Below are positions 25,130 through 48,000 of a stretch of 64,000 nt of DNA, piece by piece. Position 1 is the first letter of the stretch. Every line of letters begins with the position of its first letter. This DNA comes from Moringa oleifera. Lineage: Eukaryota; Streptophyta; Magnoliopsida; Brassicales; Moringaceae. The notes beneath the pieces were generated by a model, which worked only from the letters and a program-made list of their open reading frames with translations, was not told the origin of the DNA and did not search any database. Where the stretch lies: assembly GCA_021397835.1 (NCBI GenBank), contig JAJFZO010000168.1, forward strand, positions 1,674,001-1,738,000, written 5' to 3'. The translations under genes and the position numbers were made by a program.

Positions 25130-25965
25130 TGAATGTTGCGATGGAGACAAAGCCTTAAAAATTGATGGTTTCACCATAGCTTTCCTAAAATCAAACTGGG
25201 AGGTAGTAAAAGGTGGTTAACTAAGGTTATTTGGGGAGTTCCATGAAAAAGAGAAATTTATAAAACTTAATTCCACATTCTCGTATTAATTCTAAGAAAT
25301 TGGGGTTACAAGTGTTATAGACCCATTAGCTTAGTTGGATGTGTATATGAGTTGATCTTTAAGATTTTAGCAAAAAAGATATTCTTGGTGGTGAAAAAAA
25401 TGATAAGCAAAAACGAAAATGCATTTGTAAGCGGAAAACATATTTTTAATGTTGTTTGATCACGAATGAAATTGTGGATACTTAAACAAAAGTGGAAAGA
25501 AGTGGTTTAATGTGTAAATTAGATATGAAAAAAGCATATGATCATGTTTCGTGCGATTTCTTAATGCATGTACTAAGGAGAGTGTCATGTAATAGTAAGT
25601 GGTGTAATTGGATTTACTAATGTATTTTTACTACCTCATATGCTATGATAGGGAATCTGTGTTCACCTAATTTTTTGAAAGCAGTTAGGGCTTAAGGCAA
25701 AGGGATTCATTGTCCTTTTTATTGTTTATTGTGGTCATGGAAGCAATGGATTGGTTATTGTCTAAAGATGTTAAAAAGGGGTTGCTAGAGGGTTTTAAGG
25801 TGGCCTATGGTAAGAATGAGGTGATGATATCCCATTTGTTATTTGTTTATGATATTGTAATCTTTTGTGAAGCAAAAGGGGAGCAGGTGATGAATTTAAG
25901 GGGTATATTACTGATATTTGAATTTGTTTCATGTTTGAAAATAAACTTGAAAAAAAAATAAAGAT
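25130..25965 (+). pseudogene. LINE reverse transcriptase remnant
   Basis: YRPISLVGCVYELIFKILAK, the block KNENAFVSGKH (QSAFV-like), a KLDMKKAYDHV-like block at ~25516-25550, SLSPFLFIVVMEAMDWLLSK and LLFVYDIVIFCEAK match RT motifs in order. The catalytic F-A-D-D is reduced to F-V-Y-D. Confidence 0.8.
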
Positions 25966-27527
25966 TATAGTAGTAGGTGCTATATAGAACTGTGAGGTAT
26001 TAGCATCCATTATGAGAGGTAAATGGATGAAGTTTCCTCTAAAATACTTGAAAATATCGTTGGGTGCTAAAGATAAGAAGATTAGGATATGGAATGAGAT
26101 AGTGAAGAGGTTTAAATACAAAGTAGTTTGATGAAAAAAGTAGTACTTGTCAAAAGCTAAGAGATTAACTTTGATCAAGTTAATCATTTATAATATACTT
26201 ATTTCATATTTCTCTTCCTAATGCTAAAGTATTGTTAGACAAATAGTTATGAAGGTTCATAATAGAGAAAGAAGGTTTATAGAAAAGATAAGGAAGGGTT
26301 AAACATAGGGTATTAGAAGGGGGATGGATGACTAGATGGGGTGAAAGAGCATATGAGATTTATGCATGGAAGGAAATTAGAAAAGGGTGGGGGAAATGTA
26401 AGAAGTAGATTGACTTCAATTTAGGAAAGATGATAGGATAAAATTTTGGTATGATAAGTGGGTGCAAAGAAGAGCTTTTTAAAGAAAAATTTTGGCTCTC
26501 TTTGCATTGACATGTAATAAAGGTGTCGGAGTTTATGAATGTAGGGAAAAAAGATCTTGCATTGTGTAGTTAAGAAGGAAAGCTCAGGATGGGGAGTAGG
26601 ATAGATTGAGGGGTTTTATGAGGCAATTCGAAAACATAACACAATAGATGATATGAAGAACACAACGTGACAAAAACTGGGCAGAGGAGTGGGAGGGACT
26701 GTTTTTTTGTTAAATCTTTTTTTAGGTGGATATGAAGGGGTAATAAAGTGAGGTTGTTTCCTTGAAAGTAAGTGTAGAAAGTTAAAGCTCCTTTTAAGGT
26801 GACATTTTCCACATGGAAGGTAGTAAAAGAAATGTTCTTGATCATTAATAATATGAAAAAAGGGAAAAATATTGGTTAATTGCTGCTATCTATGCAAAGA
26901 TCAAGAAAAAAATTGTGTTTTATTTACTAAACGGGTTAAATGGATTGTTCAGATCTTAACATCAGTCTGCAACTACTAGGCATATCTTGGATTACTATAA
27001 GATCAGTAAGCATGGAACTAATGGCATGGTCAAACCTGGTTTGAGGGAGAGAAAGATGAAGGTTAATAAAAATGATTTTGCATGTAATTTTTTAGAGTGT
27101 CTAGTGCAAGATAAACTTCAAGGTATTTAACAATATTGAGACTTCAATAGAGATTTAGAAAGTCCTGGGTCAGTACTTTGCAATTTTGGGACTTAAGAGA
27201 TTATTTTGTAAATGTGAACGACTTAATTGATATCATAAAATTGCTAATTTCATAAGCTAACCATACTTGTAATGGGTTGTACCCTTTTAATGCTTCATCA
27301 ATAATACATTGTTTTTTTAACAAAAATATTTTATTAAAAAAATCATGAGTTTCAGTCGCTGGGATAACGTTTTCATGAATTAAAAACTCATGGTAATGTT
27401 GGAGGTTATTTTATAGGATCTGGTTGTTTCTTCGAGTTTTACCATATAGGGTTGGGTACATGAAGTGGTGTTGCTTGAGTGAGCTTTTGGTTTTAAAAAA
27501 AATTATTATTTTAATAAATTTTAAAGT

Positions 27528-27528
<1 letters not shown>

Positions 27529-27561
<33 letters not shown>
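27529..27561. repeat. (TA)n microsatellite
   Basis: About sixteen uninterrupted TA units lie just outside the left arm of the MuDR-type inverted duplication. Confidence 0.95.
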
Positions 27562-27564
<3 letters not shown>

Positions 27565-27569
27565 GTTTT

Positions 27570-29372
27570 AATTTAAACTTTGTCATCTCAATTTGATCAA
27601 TTTTGCATTTAAAGTTTCAATTTGAGTCAATTTCAATTTTGTCATTAATTTTTAACTTTGTCATTTAAATATGAGATTTTTCATGGGTGTTTTGGAGATT
27701 TTGAAAAAAGATAACAATAATACAAACACATTTAACTTACTAACATTGTATTCTCCATTTTTAAATAAATATATTTTGCTCATTCACATATATATCGAAG
27801 CAAACTTAACCTTGTTTCCTTATTTTCATTGCATGTTTCACAAATTGTTTAGATTTTTCATTCAATTGATAATCTTGTTTGTCTTATTAAATTGAGTAAC
27901 TTTGTTTGCTTGATGTTGTCACTTGCAAAAGTTAGGTCAAAGTGGTTTCAAATTTTATTGCATTTGTTAGTGGATGACAATGATGGGATCTACATGTTTG
28001 TGATTGACGGTATTTTTTTTTTACTGCGTGTACTAATGGTGTTTGACAAGGTAAATGATAATCAAAATTGGTAAATTAGTTTAACAAATAACGCATTTTT
28101 ATATATAGATAGATACGTCTTATTGCATGATAATATGGATCATTACACAAATGTCACTACTTTGCATACTAGAGGAACGCAATGTGAATCAACTATTGAA
28201 ATTATTATTATTTTTATCAAAATATTACAATTTTTTTTCTACCTATGGTATTTATAGTTTTTTTATTTTTTTCATTTAGGTTGTATTATTGGAATAATTC
28301 CTTTTCACATATCGCTTGCATTATGGGTTTAGTTTGTTGAGATGCCTAATATGGTAACTAACTCATTGGAGTGTTTATATTTGAAAATGTTAATAATGAC
28401 AAATTTAATGGAACTGAATTGGTTAATGTGCTTAAGGCAAAAGATGCATGTGTGAATTTTATTAGTTTTTATTACATGCTACCTACTAAAAGATTAAAAA
28501 CTAATTTGAAGGAGTTAGTTATAGATTTAAATGTGACCAAAATACTTAATAGAAAGTATGAAATTATTGAACATGCGAACATTTATGTTATGGATTTATG
28601 TCATCCCAGAGTTCTATTAGTCAACATACTACATTTGTTTTCGTACACTTAGCGTTTTTATTAATCAACATACTATATTTGTTTTTATGCACTTAATATT
28701 ACTATTAGGTGTAATGAAAAAAATAATTTTGAGACTTTTTAAGTCTGTTCGTTGTAATGATAGACATGTGACTTCTCTTCGTAGGAACTTAGCTAGTTAG
28801 TCGTTAAAACCAATAGTAATTAATTAGAATGGTGATGAACTCTTGATTCAAGAAGTAATACTTAATGATGTACCAATAGTGGTGAATCTACTAGTGTTGG
28901 CCTTGGTAGTGCTTTTTTTAGTCTAAAAACTATTGAAAAAATTGTTAACTTATGTGGTTTTTATTGATTATGACGAGGAATTTGGTGGTGATGATAGTTA
29001 AAGTATGGATGTGGATAGTAAAACCTAAGTGATTACATTAGCATTGAGCTTGAGGTGGAGATTGACATCATGCGTCGTACCAAGTATGATGTGGATAAAA
29101 TGAACTCATTGGATTGTAGGAATTTCACCTCAAACAAAAATACATGATCTTAATAGTGTGTTAGCTTTTGATTCATTTTGATAATGATGTAAATGATTAA
29201 TTACATAGTCTTATAAAATATGATGATAAGGTGGGTAGACATAGTTTTGAGTTTACTGAACATGCTAATATGATTTACCCAAAGTTTAACATTGGTATGA
29301 TTTTTTTTTAATCCTGTTTTGCTGCAAAGGATATGGTTAAACAATTTGCAATTCAAGGAGGGTTATATACTA
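27570..29372 (+). mobile_element. MuDR-type MULE fragment, left arm of an inverted duplication
   Basis: This copy reads rightward. At 28371-28652 it encodes a PB1-like domain typical of plant Mutator transposase N-termini (SFYYMLPTKRLKTNLKELV). After stops and frameshifts come an acidic linker (DYDEEFGGDDS, ~28963-28998), a NSLDCRNF block (~29104), SLIKYDDKVGRHSFEFTEH (~29210) and ANMIYPKFNIGMIF, and then the start of the MuDR DNA-binding domain (KDMVKQFAIQGG, ~29325-29365). There it stops abruptly. No MULE DDE catalytic domain or SWIM zinc finger follows. It carries a 43-base tandem duplication (28611-28697) that the other arm lacks. Confidence 0.75.
28611..28697 (+). repeat. ~43-bp imperfect tandem duplication inside the left MULE arm
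   Basis: Units 28611-28653 and 28654-28697 share the core TCAACATACTACATTTGTTT with a few changes. The opposing arm has only one copy, so this arose after the arms separated. Confidence 0.8.
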
Positions 29373-29584
29373 TTTATTACCTCATAAAAGACTCAATAAA
29401 CTTGTTAGCAATATACTTGGAATTCATATGTCTATTATTGAATGACTTATTGTAAATATGAGTAGAAAAATACATATTCACGGCAAAAGAAGATTGTTAT
29501 TTAATCTGTGAAGTGTATATATACCATTTACATCATTCCTTACATATGACTTTGATCTTGTTATATTCACTCTTGACAAATTTC
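29373..29584. other. Loop between the two MULE arms
   Basis: About 210 bases belonging to the right-hand (minus-strand) copy but with no partner in the left copy. On the minus strand it continues the MuDR DNA-binding domain, with YNKIKVICKE, YIYTSQI and NRHMNSKYIANKFIESF. It would form the loop if the arms paired. Confidence 0.65.
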
Positions 29585-31540
29585 ATATCAAATCCTTCTT
29601 AAATTGTATATTATTAACTACATCCCTTGCAATAGATAAAAATGAAAAAAAAAAATCATAAATAGATTAAAATGAATAAAATATCATGTCAACCTTAAAC
29701 CTTGGGTTAGCCATATTTGCATTTGTATTGAATTCAAAAAATTATGTCCACTTACCTCGTCATCGAACTTTATAAGTAAATGTAATTCATCACTTATATC
29801 CTTGTCAAATGAATCAAATATTGACATACTACTAAAGTTATCTGTTATTTTATTTAAGGTGAAATCCCTATAATCTAGTGAGTTAGTATTATCCACATCA
29901 TGATTGGCATGATGCATTATGTTAATCTTCACCTTAAGCTTAATGCCGACATGGCCACTAAGGTCATTATTTTTGTGTCCATACTTTGACTATCATCAGC
30001 ATCAGGTTCCTCATTAGAATCAGTAAAAACCACATGAGTTGTTATCTCATCAATGGTTTTGTAGCCTAGAAAGACACGGCTCAGGTCAACATTGGTAGTT
30101 TCATTGCTGTTAGAACCATTTGTAATTAATGTAGCACTAGGTGTTACTTCTTAAGTCAGGAATTTATCATCACTTTAAATTACTACTGATTTTTGACGAT
30201 TGATTAGTTCGATCTTTATGAGTAGAAGCCATAAATCTCTCATTATAACAAATAGGTTTAGGAGTCTTGGACTTGGCATTTTTCACTATGTTTAAGAAAA
30301 ATGTTAGGCATACCACCGTAACTGTAGAATGTTGGTTAATAGAACTCTATGACGACATGAAGTCTACGGTATAAAATATTTGCATGTCTAATAATTTCGT
30401 GCATTCTATTAAGCATTTTGGTCATATCCAAATCCACAAGTCACTCCTTTAGTTAGTTTTTCAGTCTTTTACTAGGTAATATGTAATAAAAACTAATTGC
30501 AATCATCCATGCATTTTCTCTCTTAATTACATTAACCAGTTTTATTATACTTAACTCATTACCATCAACCTTTTCAAATACAAACAATCTTTTTGAGTTA
30601 TATTTTTTTAGTATGCATTTTAACAAATTGGATTCCTATAGCGCAAGTGAGATGTGAAAATAAGAGAAAAATAAGAAACCATAAATATAATAAGTTAAAA
30701 AATAATGTACCATTTTAATTAAAAAAATGATTCTTTTAGCATGAAAAAAATGATACTAATGTAATGGTCCATATTATGCAAACAAAAATGATACTATATA
30801 AAGAAAACAAAACCTACTTGAACAAAAAAAAAAAGAAGGACAATCTTGTGATGAAAAATTCAGCATCATAATATGAAAACCTAAAAATTCATAACGCCCA
30901 CAACAAGAGAGACCTATTTATATATAGAAATTGTATCATTTGGATTATCATTTATCCTAACATGCACCATTGATATGGGCAGTAAAATATTACCCCAAAT
31001 TCTAATTATGTAGAGCTCACATTGTTATTCATCAATAAATGAAGTGAAAAAACAATTAGATTAACTTATATAGAATTCGGATCTCATTGTTAGACCTTTA
31101 ATCACATGCAAACAAAAATTAAAATCACTTTGACTTAGCTTTTGCAAATGACAATATCGAGTAAATAAATATAAAAAATTTATTAAATTTATTGACTAGC
31201 ATATTTGATTATCGAATTAAATAAAAAATCTAAGTAATTTGTGGAATGTCCGCGGACTATAAGTAGAGAAGGTTAGGTTTGGTTTGATACGATGACTGAG
31301 TAAGTATGGTATTTGCGTGAAAAGAGAGAACGCAACATGAGTGAAATATATTGGTAATATTGTTGACTTTTTCAAAATCTATGAGAAGTTTGAGGGATGG
31401 AATTAAGAAAAATCTCAAAATGAACTTAAAATTGATTTATATGAAAATTTTGAATGTAAAATTAACAAAATTAAAATTATGAAATTTAAAATAAAATTTA
31501 AATTTGTTAATTAATTATTCAAAAAATTTATCAAAAAATA
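29373..31540 (-). mobile_element. MuDR-type MULE fragment, right arm of an inverted duplication
   Basis: Read on the minus strand, this copy runs through the same order as the left arm: a PB1-like block SFYYILPSKRLKN at ~30500, an acidic linker FTDSNEEPDADDSQSMDTKI at ~30000, NSLDYRDF and DELHLLIKFDDEVSGHNF (29684-29932), and ANMANPRFKVDMIF. It then goes past the left arm's end into the MuDR DNA-binding domain. Matching DNA blocks extend upstream of the coding part, for example 31224-31243 against the complement of 27839-27858. The catalytic domain is absent here too. Stops and frameshifts are present throughout. Confidence 0.75.
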
Positions 31541-31585
31541 TTTATTAACTTAATAAAATTATTAAAAAATTTTTAAAAATAAACT

Positions 31586-31626
31586 GAAATGCCCTAAGCC
31601 TCCTGAGGGCTAAAAGCCGGCCCTGT
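31586..31626 (-). mobile_element. Possible hAT-like transposon terminus
   Basis: On the minus strand this reads CAGGGCCGGC followed by a C/G-rich segment with a GCCCT...AGGGC stem, then AT-rich DNA. CAGGGCCGGC-type ends are common on plant hAT elements. No matching opposite end or 8-base target duplication was found in the window, so this is a weak call. Confidence 0.3.
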
Positions 31627-31629
31627 CAA

Positions 31630-33826
31630 CACGGGTATCAGCTGAGTTGTTGAAGAAAATAAAAATCTGGAGTCTGTGTAGATCAACGGTTATAACTATA
31701 TACCATTTCCTTAGAAAGTCAGCAGTTTAGCACAACAAATCCTAGTTTCCAGGCAAAATCAGACAAATATCTACTAGTGAAATAATTTGTTTTTATCTTT
31801 GGAAAGAAATCAGGATTTTATTTATATCTTACAAGTTAATAATTAATCAGTATTTATATTAATTATATGATCTTGGCTATTCTAAGACCTAATGATACAG
31901 TATATACGTGTTATTTTATTAGATGATCATGATGCATTCTCTTTTATTACATTTTTAATTACTTTATAAGCAAGTCATTTTCTTCCATGGACCGACCGAA
32001 CGAACATGAATTGTATTTTATAAAGGTGATTATAGAAACTAAGATCATATTTGAAACATGATCTCACAGAATAAAATCTTTGTTCTTATCTAAGCTAACT
32101 CTATTCTTAACTGCATAAAGAAAAACTTGAGGGAATCACCCTGCATTTATGGTTAAGATTCTTAACCATGGTTAAGTTTCTCACACGCTCTTCAAACCCC
32201 TAAACTAACCCTGGTTACTAAATATCTTAGAACAAGTGTACGGCTGAGATACTTTTTCCTCAAAAACGCGTTATCCCTAATTTGCGCGCCTTTATTCCTC
32301 TCCGACATGGCAACGCATTCAATCGTGCCACCATGTTGGCCGGCCAAGGCCCGTAGCTTACCGCCACGTGCCTGTCTCAGCTATCGCTTTCTACCGTTTT
32401 CACGCTCACTAATTTGCATTCAAGCAAGTTTTTCATTCTTCTTTGCCGGTGATGGGGACTGACCCCTCACGCAATGGCAACTGCCGGGTCAACGTCGACG
32501 TAACCTGCACGACCTTAACGTATCAAATTTACCTGCATTTACTTCGATACCCTTTCTTTGGTCGCTCATTAGCGGTTACAAGGAGGATTATTTGGTAGTT
32601 CTACTCCATTTTCCACTGCAAACCATCCTTTCTCTTCCTTTGGATATTTGTTTTTCTTGTTAGTTCTGAGTTGAAGTGAACGCTAAGTGCTATATCCATA
32701 CGTGAAGAAGAATCTCCTCTTACAACACAAGTCAGTTTTCTTCTTCTTCTTCTCCTTATACTCTTCCTTGAATAGTTATTTTTTAATGCTGTGACTAGCT
32801 TAGGTTAGTGTTTCTAATTCTTTCTCTCTTGTTTATGATTTATTCACTTGCCTTAAGTCTTGTTGTTTCGCTTAAATTTCATTGTGTTTGTGGAATTATT
32901 TGAATGAAGCAGTGTTTTACTCGCTGATTTTGCTTTCATCACTTCAGAGTAGGATTTTGTGGTCAATGAACTGATTTTTTTTAGCTTTTGTGCTGAAATT
33001 TGATAAGAAGTCTGTCTGCCTTGTAGCTGTTCTTTTGATGATAATTTTGATTGAGTCATGAAAAGGTTTTTTCTTGATATCTTTCTTTTCATTGTTTGGT
33101 TGCTGTTTTAGAAAGCAAACACTTATTTTAACTGAACTTTCTGCTTTGTTGCCTCCAAAAGAACACGAAAAAAGGAAAAAAACGCTCAAGGAAAGAAAAT
33201 TTGAAAGAGTAGTTATCGATTTCCATTTCTGTGAATACGAACGTGCCACAATGAAAGATGCATTAAGTCCTGATCTGCTACCATGATATGGGAAGTTGAT
33301 GCGGAAGCTACTACTACTTTTATATATGATCCTTTTCTGTTATAACCTTATGATGCTGCTACGGTCTACAATTTGTAGCGTTAAATGATATTTTCTTTTT
33401 CTAGCCAATGCTTTCTTTCTTGAATTTCTCGATTTAATTTGAAAAATCAATTTATAGATTGCATCTTTCTCATTGCATTTAAATCGTTTTTAGTTTCTTT
33501 TTTTTTTTTTGATGATTTTCGGCATGATTAGAGTATTTGCTGTTATACTCTATTGTTATAGAGATTTGCAGAGCCATCCTTTGGAGGTTTATGGATTTGA
33601 GGGTTTGAATGTTCTTCCTTTTGTTTGTTCTCATGCTAATTACAGCATTATTATTTTCTCTTTTCTTTTATTGCTTTGATTTTTACATTTCTTATTATAG
33701 TTTACTTATTAGTTTCCAGAGTAGACATACCTATTAATGTTACAAAATTAAGTCTTTTATTCTTTTTTCATGCAGCACTAGATAAGCTGTTTGCTGTAAT
33801 TTGGTCTGAGGTTTTTTTGATCAGAA
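31630..33826 (+). promoter_or_regulatory. Promoter and 5' leader region of the NDR kinase gene
   Basis: From ~32150 the composition rises to normal. A palindromic G-box CACGTG lies at 32365-32370 and CG-rich motifs at ~32275-32290. A CT-rich stretch at ~32733-32765 looks like 5' leader. A TTTTTTCATGCAG acceptor ending at 33775 suggests a 5'-UTR intron of roughly 1 kb before the ATG at 33827; its donor is not fixed. The open frames in this intron (32853-33286) show no domain. Confidence 0.5.
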
Positions 33827-45038
<11,212 letters not shown>

Positions 45039-48000
45039 TGCAAAAAGTGTAAGTGATTCTACAACTCCAGGGAACAATTAGAAAGGAAATATTTCTTTAT
45101 TCTTTTTCAGATAAATGTAGACATCTTATTCATCTGAAGAAATATAGAGATCTGAAGTTATTGCTAGTTAACAATACAAGACAAGCCAAAGAGGGAGCAA
45201 AGAACTTACAGCTAGTGGTGAAATCTGCATGGCACTGAGAGAAGCTCTTGCAAATTTCTAATGTCACTAATCCGTGGTCTCAAAATTCTGCTAGGAACTG
45301 TGAAAGACTTCTTGATGAGTTCTGCAGTTTGTCTGATGGTAAATTTAGTAAATTCAGGCATTCAAGCTTTGTTAGGTTAGATTTATACTCCTCTGGTCTC
45401 TTCTAGCAATAACACAAGACAATCTTCATTAACTAAGATGCCGCAGCTTTTCTGCTAATTGTGTCTTATCCCAATTTCATTATTCTTTTCTGATGTCACT
45501 AGTCTATGTAACTTATTTGAGCATTTTCACTTGCTGAGGTAATCCCTGCATTACCCTGTCTTATGAGTGCCACTTGGAGGAGATGGTATGGGTCACCTAC
45601 GTGTCACTTACAGTGGCAGCTTTATTATACCTCCACTCTATGGTTTTAAATTGTGTTTAGGTACTTCTGTATCTAGAATTTCATTTCCCCATGATTGCCC
45701 ATAAAATAGGCCAAGAACTATTAGGTACTTCTCTATCTTAATGCTTTTTGATTTTAATGAGTAGTATTAGGCTTAGTGCTTGGTTGCTAGGACGTATATG
45801 CAGGTATATTTGATTCCTTTGGAGACAACTAGCAGATAGATCCTGACAAATTCTTTTAGCATATTGAGGATCTCATTTCGGCAATAAACCTATCAACATT
45901 CTAGAATATGTTCAAGAAAAGTTAAGGTTACTGCCACTTGGCAATCCAGTTGAACTTACCTGTTCTTGTAAGCCAATTTGTTGTGCGATATTAGTGATTA
46001 ATAAGGAGAAAATCATTAACTTGTAGTTAACAGTGATTATCCATGGTTTGAGTGAAAATAAGCATTAGTTTAGGGATGACAAAAGGACAGGCAAATCTTA
46101 ATAAGATGATGCATACAATTTTTGAATAAATTTAAATGGTTTGAATTTAAATTTTAATATTCAGAGTTGGATTTGGTAGAATTTGGGTTTAGATTTTTGG
46201 ATGCTGGTTTATGTAATTGGGTTGATATATTAATTTTTAATTTTAATTTTAATTTTAAATATATTAAATTTTTAATTCAAATTTGATGGTATTGTTTTTT
46301 TAATTTAGATTTTAAAAATTATTATTAAGTTCTAATTTTTTAATTGCATTAATAGAAGATTAGATGTTGTTTTGTTTTTATTAATGTTGATTAATTTTGA
46401 TTAAATTAAATTACATGAAATGAATTTAAATATTTAACTATTCCAATAATGTATCGATAATTATAAATAGATTTGTGATGAATTCAAATGTTAAAATTGA
46501 ATTTTTAAATAAATTTAAAATATATTTATATACGTGTATTTTAATTAAATTTAAATTCAATGTTATTCAGACAGAAGGGTATCCCATTTGTTGTTTTACC
46601 TAATTAAATTAATATGACTACAAAAATTGTGAGGACTATGATAGGGTGCTGGTTATTGGCTGAATACTACCCTGAGTGATTATCCATGATTTCCAAATGC
46701 TACACCAAAATGTACCTCGTGGCTGTGAACTAGGAACAAATTTCCATTCCAAAAAAGAAAAAAAAGAAAAATAATAGAAACAACTGCTCGGTTTTACTAA
46801 CATTCCTTAGTGTCTTGGTTACAAATTTGCTTGCTGGAAAATACATTTTCTTCCATTTTTGCTTACTCAGATTCTCATAAATAACTTTCCTATTGGTTTC
46901 AAAAACTTGGAAGAAAACAGATTTTCATCCATATTTTCTATGTATTAGGTTCTTGAATTTGATGATTCTCATATATTCTATTCCTTAAATCCATTGGTGC
47001 AAACCAAATTTATTAATCTCTGTGTTTTTCTGTTGTCATCCCTCAAAACCTTTCCCTAGTCATGGTCATACTCAGGGTTTTGTACTTATACTTGAATTGA
47101 AATTAAATTTTTTTTATTGATTTCACCAGTAATAATTTAATAAAATAAATACATATAATTTAATTATTTATTTATTATTAACACAATAAATACCAAAATT
47201 ATTTTTTTATTTTCTTCTCAAAAAGTCCACTTAATTTATGATGGTTGCTGTTTATCAGATAACAAAGTTTTCATATTAAATTTTGTGATGAAGATGATAT
47301 TTGTTTTGAAGTCATGATTTTAAAATATATTTACACATCATTTTTAATATTTTGTTTCAAATAATTTTAAAACTACATAAGACACAATTTGAATGCATTA
47401 TAATTAGTTTTATAATAATTATTTGTGAATTATAGATGTGATATATCTTATTAATTTTCTTTTTGGAATACAATTGTCCATTTCATGGATTGAACATGCA
47501 CACCAAATCATAACAAATATATAAAATAATAATGAAAAGCACATGATTAATTCTTCAGGTATTGAATAATTAGTTTGATAGTTTTTTTAATCGATTTAGT
47601 CAAATTTTTTGCATGAGTTTTAAATCAATCTCATAATCCATATAATGATCTGTATATCTTACGATGCTTCTAATTCATCTAAGTTTTCTTAAAATTTTAC
47701 TTCTATCAAGTATCAAAAATTTGAGTTAGTTTATGAAGTTGAGAAAAAAAAAACATTATTTTACTTCTTGATTGTCTTATTATCTACGACAATTTTTTTC
47801 TTTTTCCATTGATTGGTGGTAAAAATTTACATTATTAATGTCAATTATTATTTGATTTTCTTTTTCATATTATATTGTTATACATTTACTTTTTTTTTAT
47901 CTACTAGATTTACATCCATTTACAATTTTCCTAAATTTAAAGTAAAAAATTATATCTATTAATGGATTTTTACTTTAAAATTTAAAATTATAATTTTAAA

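Larger units (their letters stand above)
22270..27345 (+). mobile_element. Second decayed LINE (L1-type), plus strand
   Basis: A heavily mutated element in several frames. An ORF1-like region (22270-23800) is weak: RLFEIVRGRERSIIMLDHGE resembles plant LINE ORF1 N-termini. The endonuclease begins near 23805 with an LLIRMSRGL-like start, NKRVIIKQLLSKRKVDLVCL and PGMVNNLWS. WVIGGDFR (~24210) and LPRSISNHNPV (~24450) follow. RT blocks are YRPISLVGCVYELIFKILAK (~25316-25375), KNENAFVSGKH, SLSPFLFIVVMEAMDW (from ~25707) and LLFVYDIVIF at the decayed active site. A zinc-finger block KVKAPFKVTFSTWK is near 26775. The 3' end is a T/A-rich tail at ~27300-27345. I saw no RNase H, unlike the LINE at 11560-15900. 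Confidence 0.85.
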
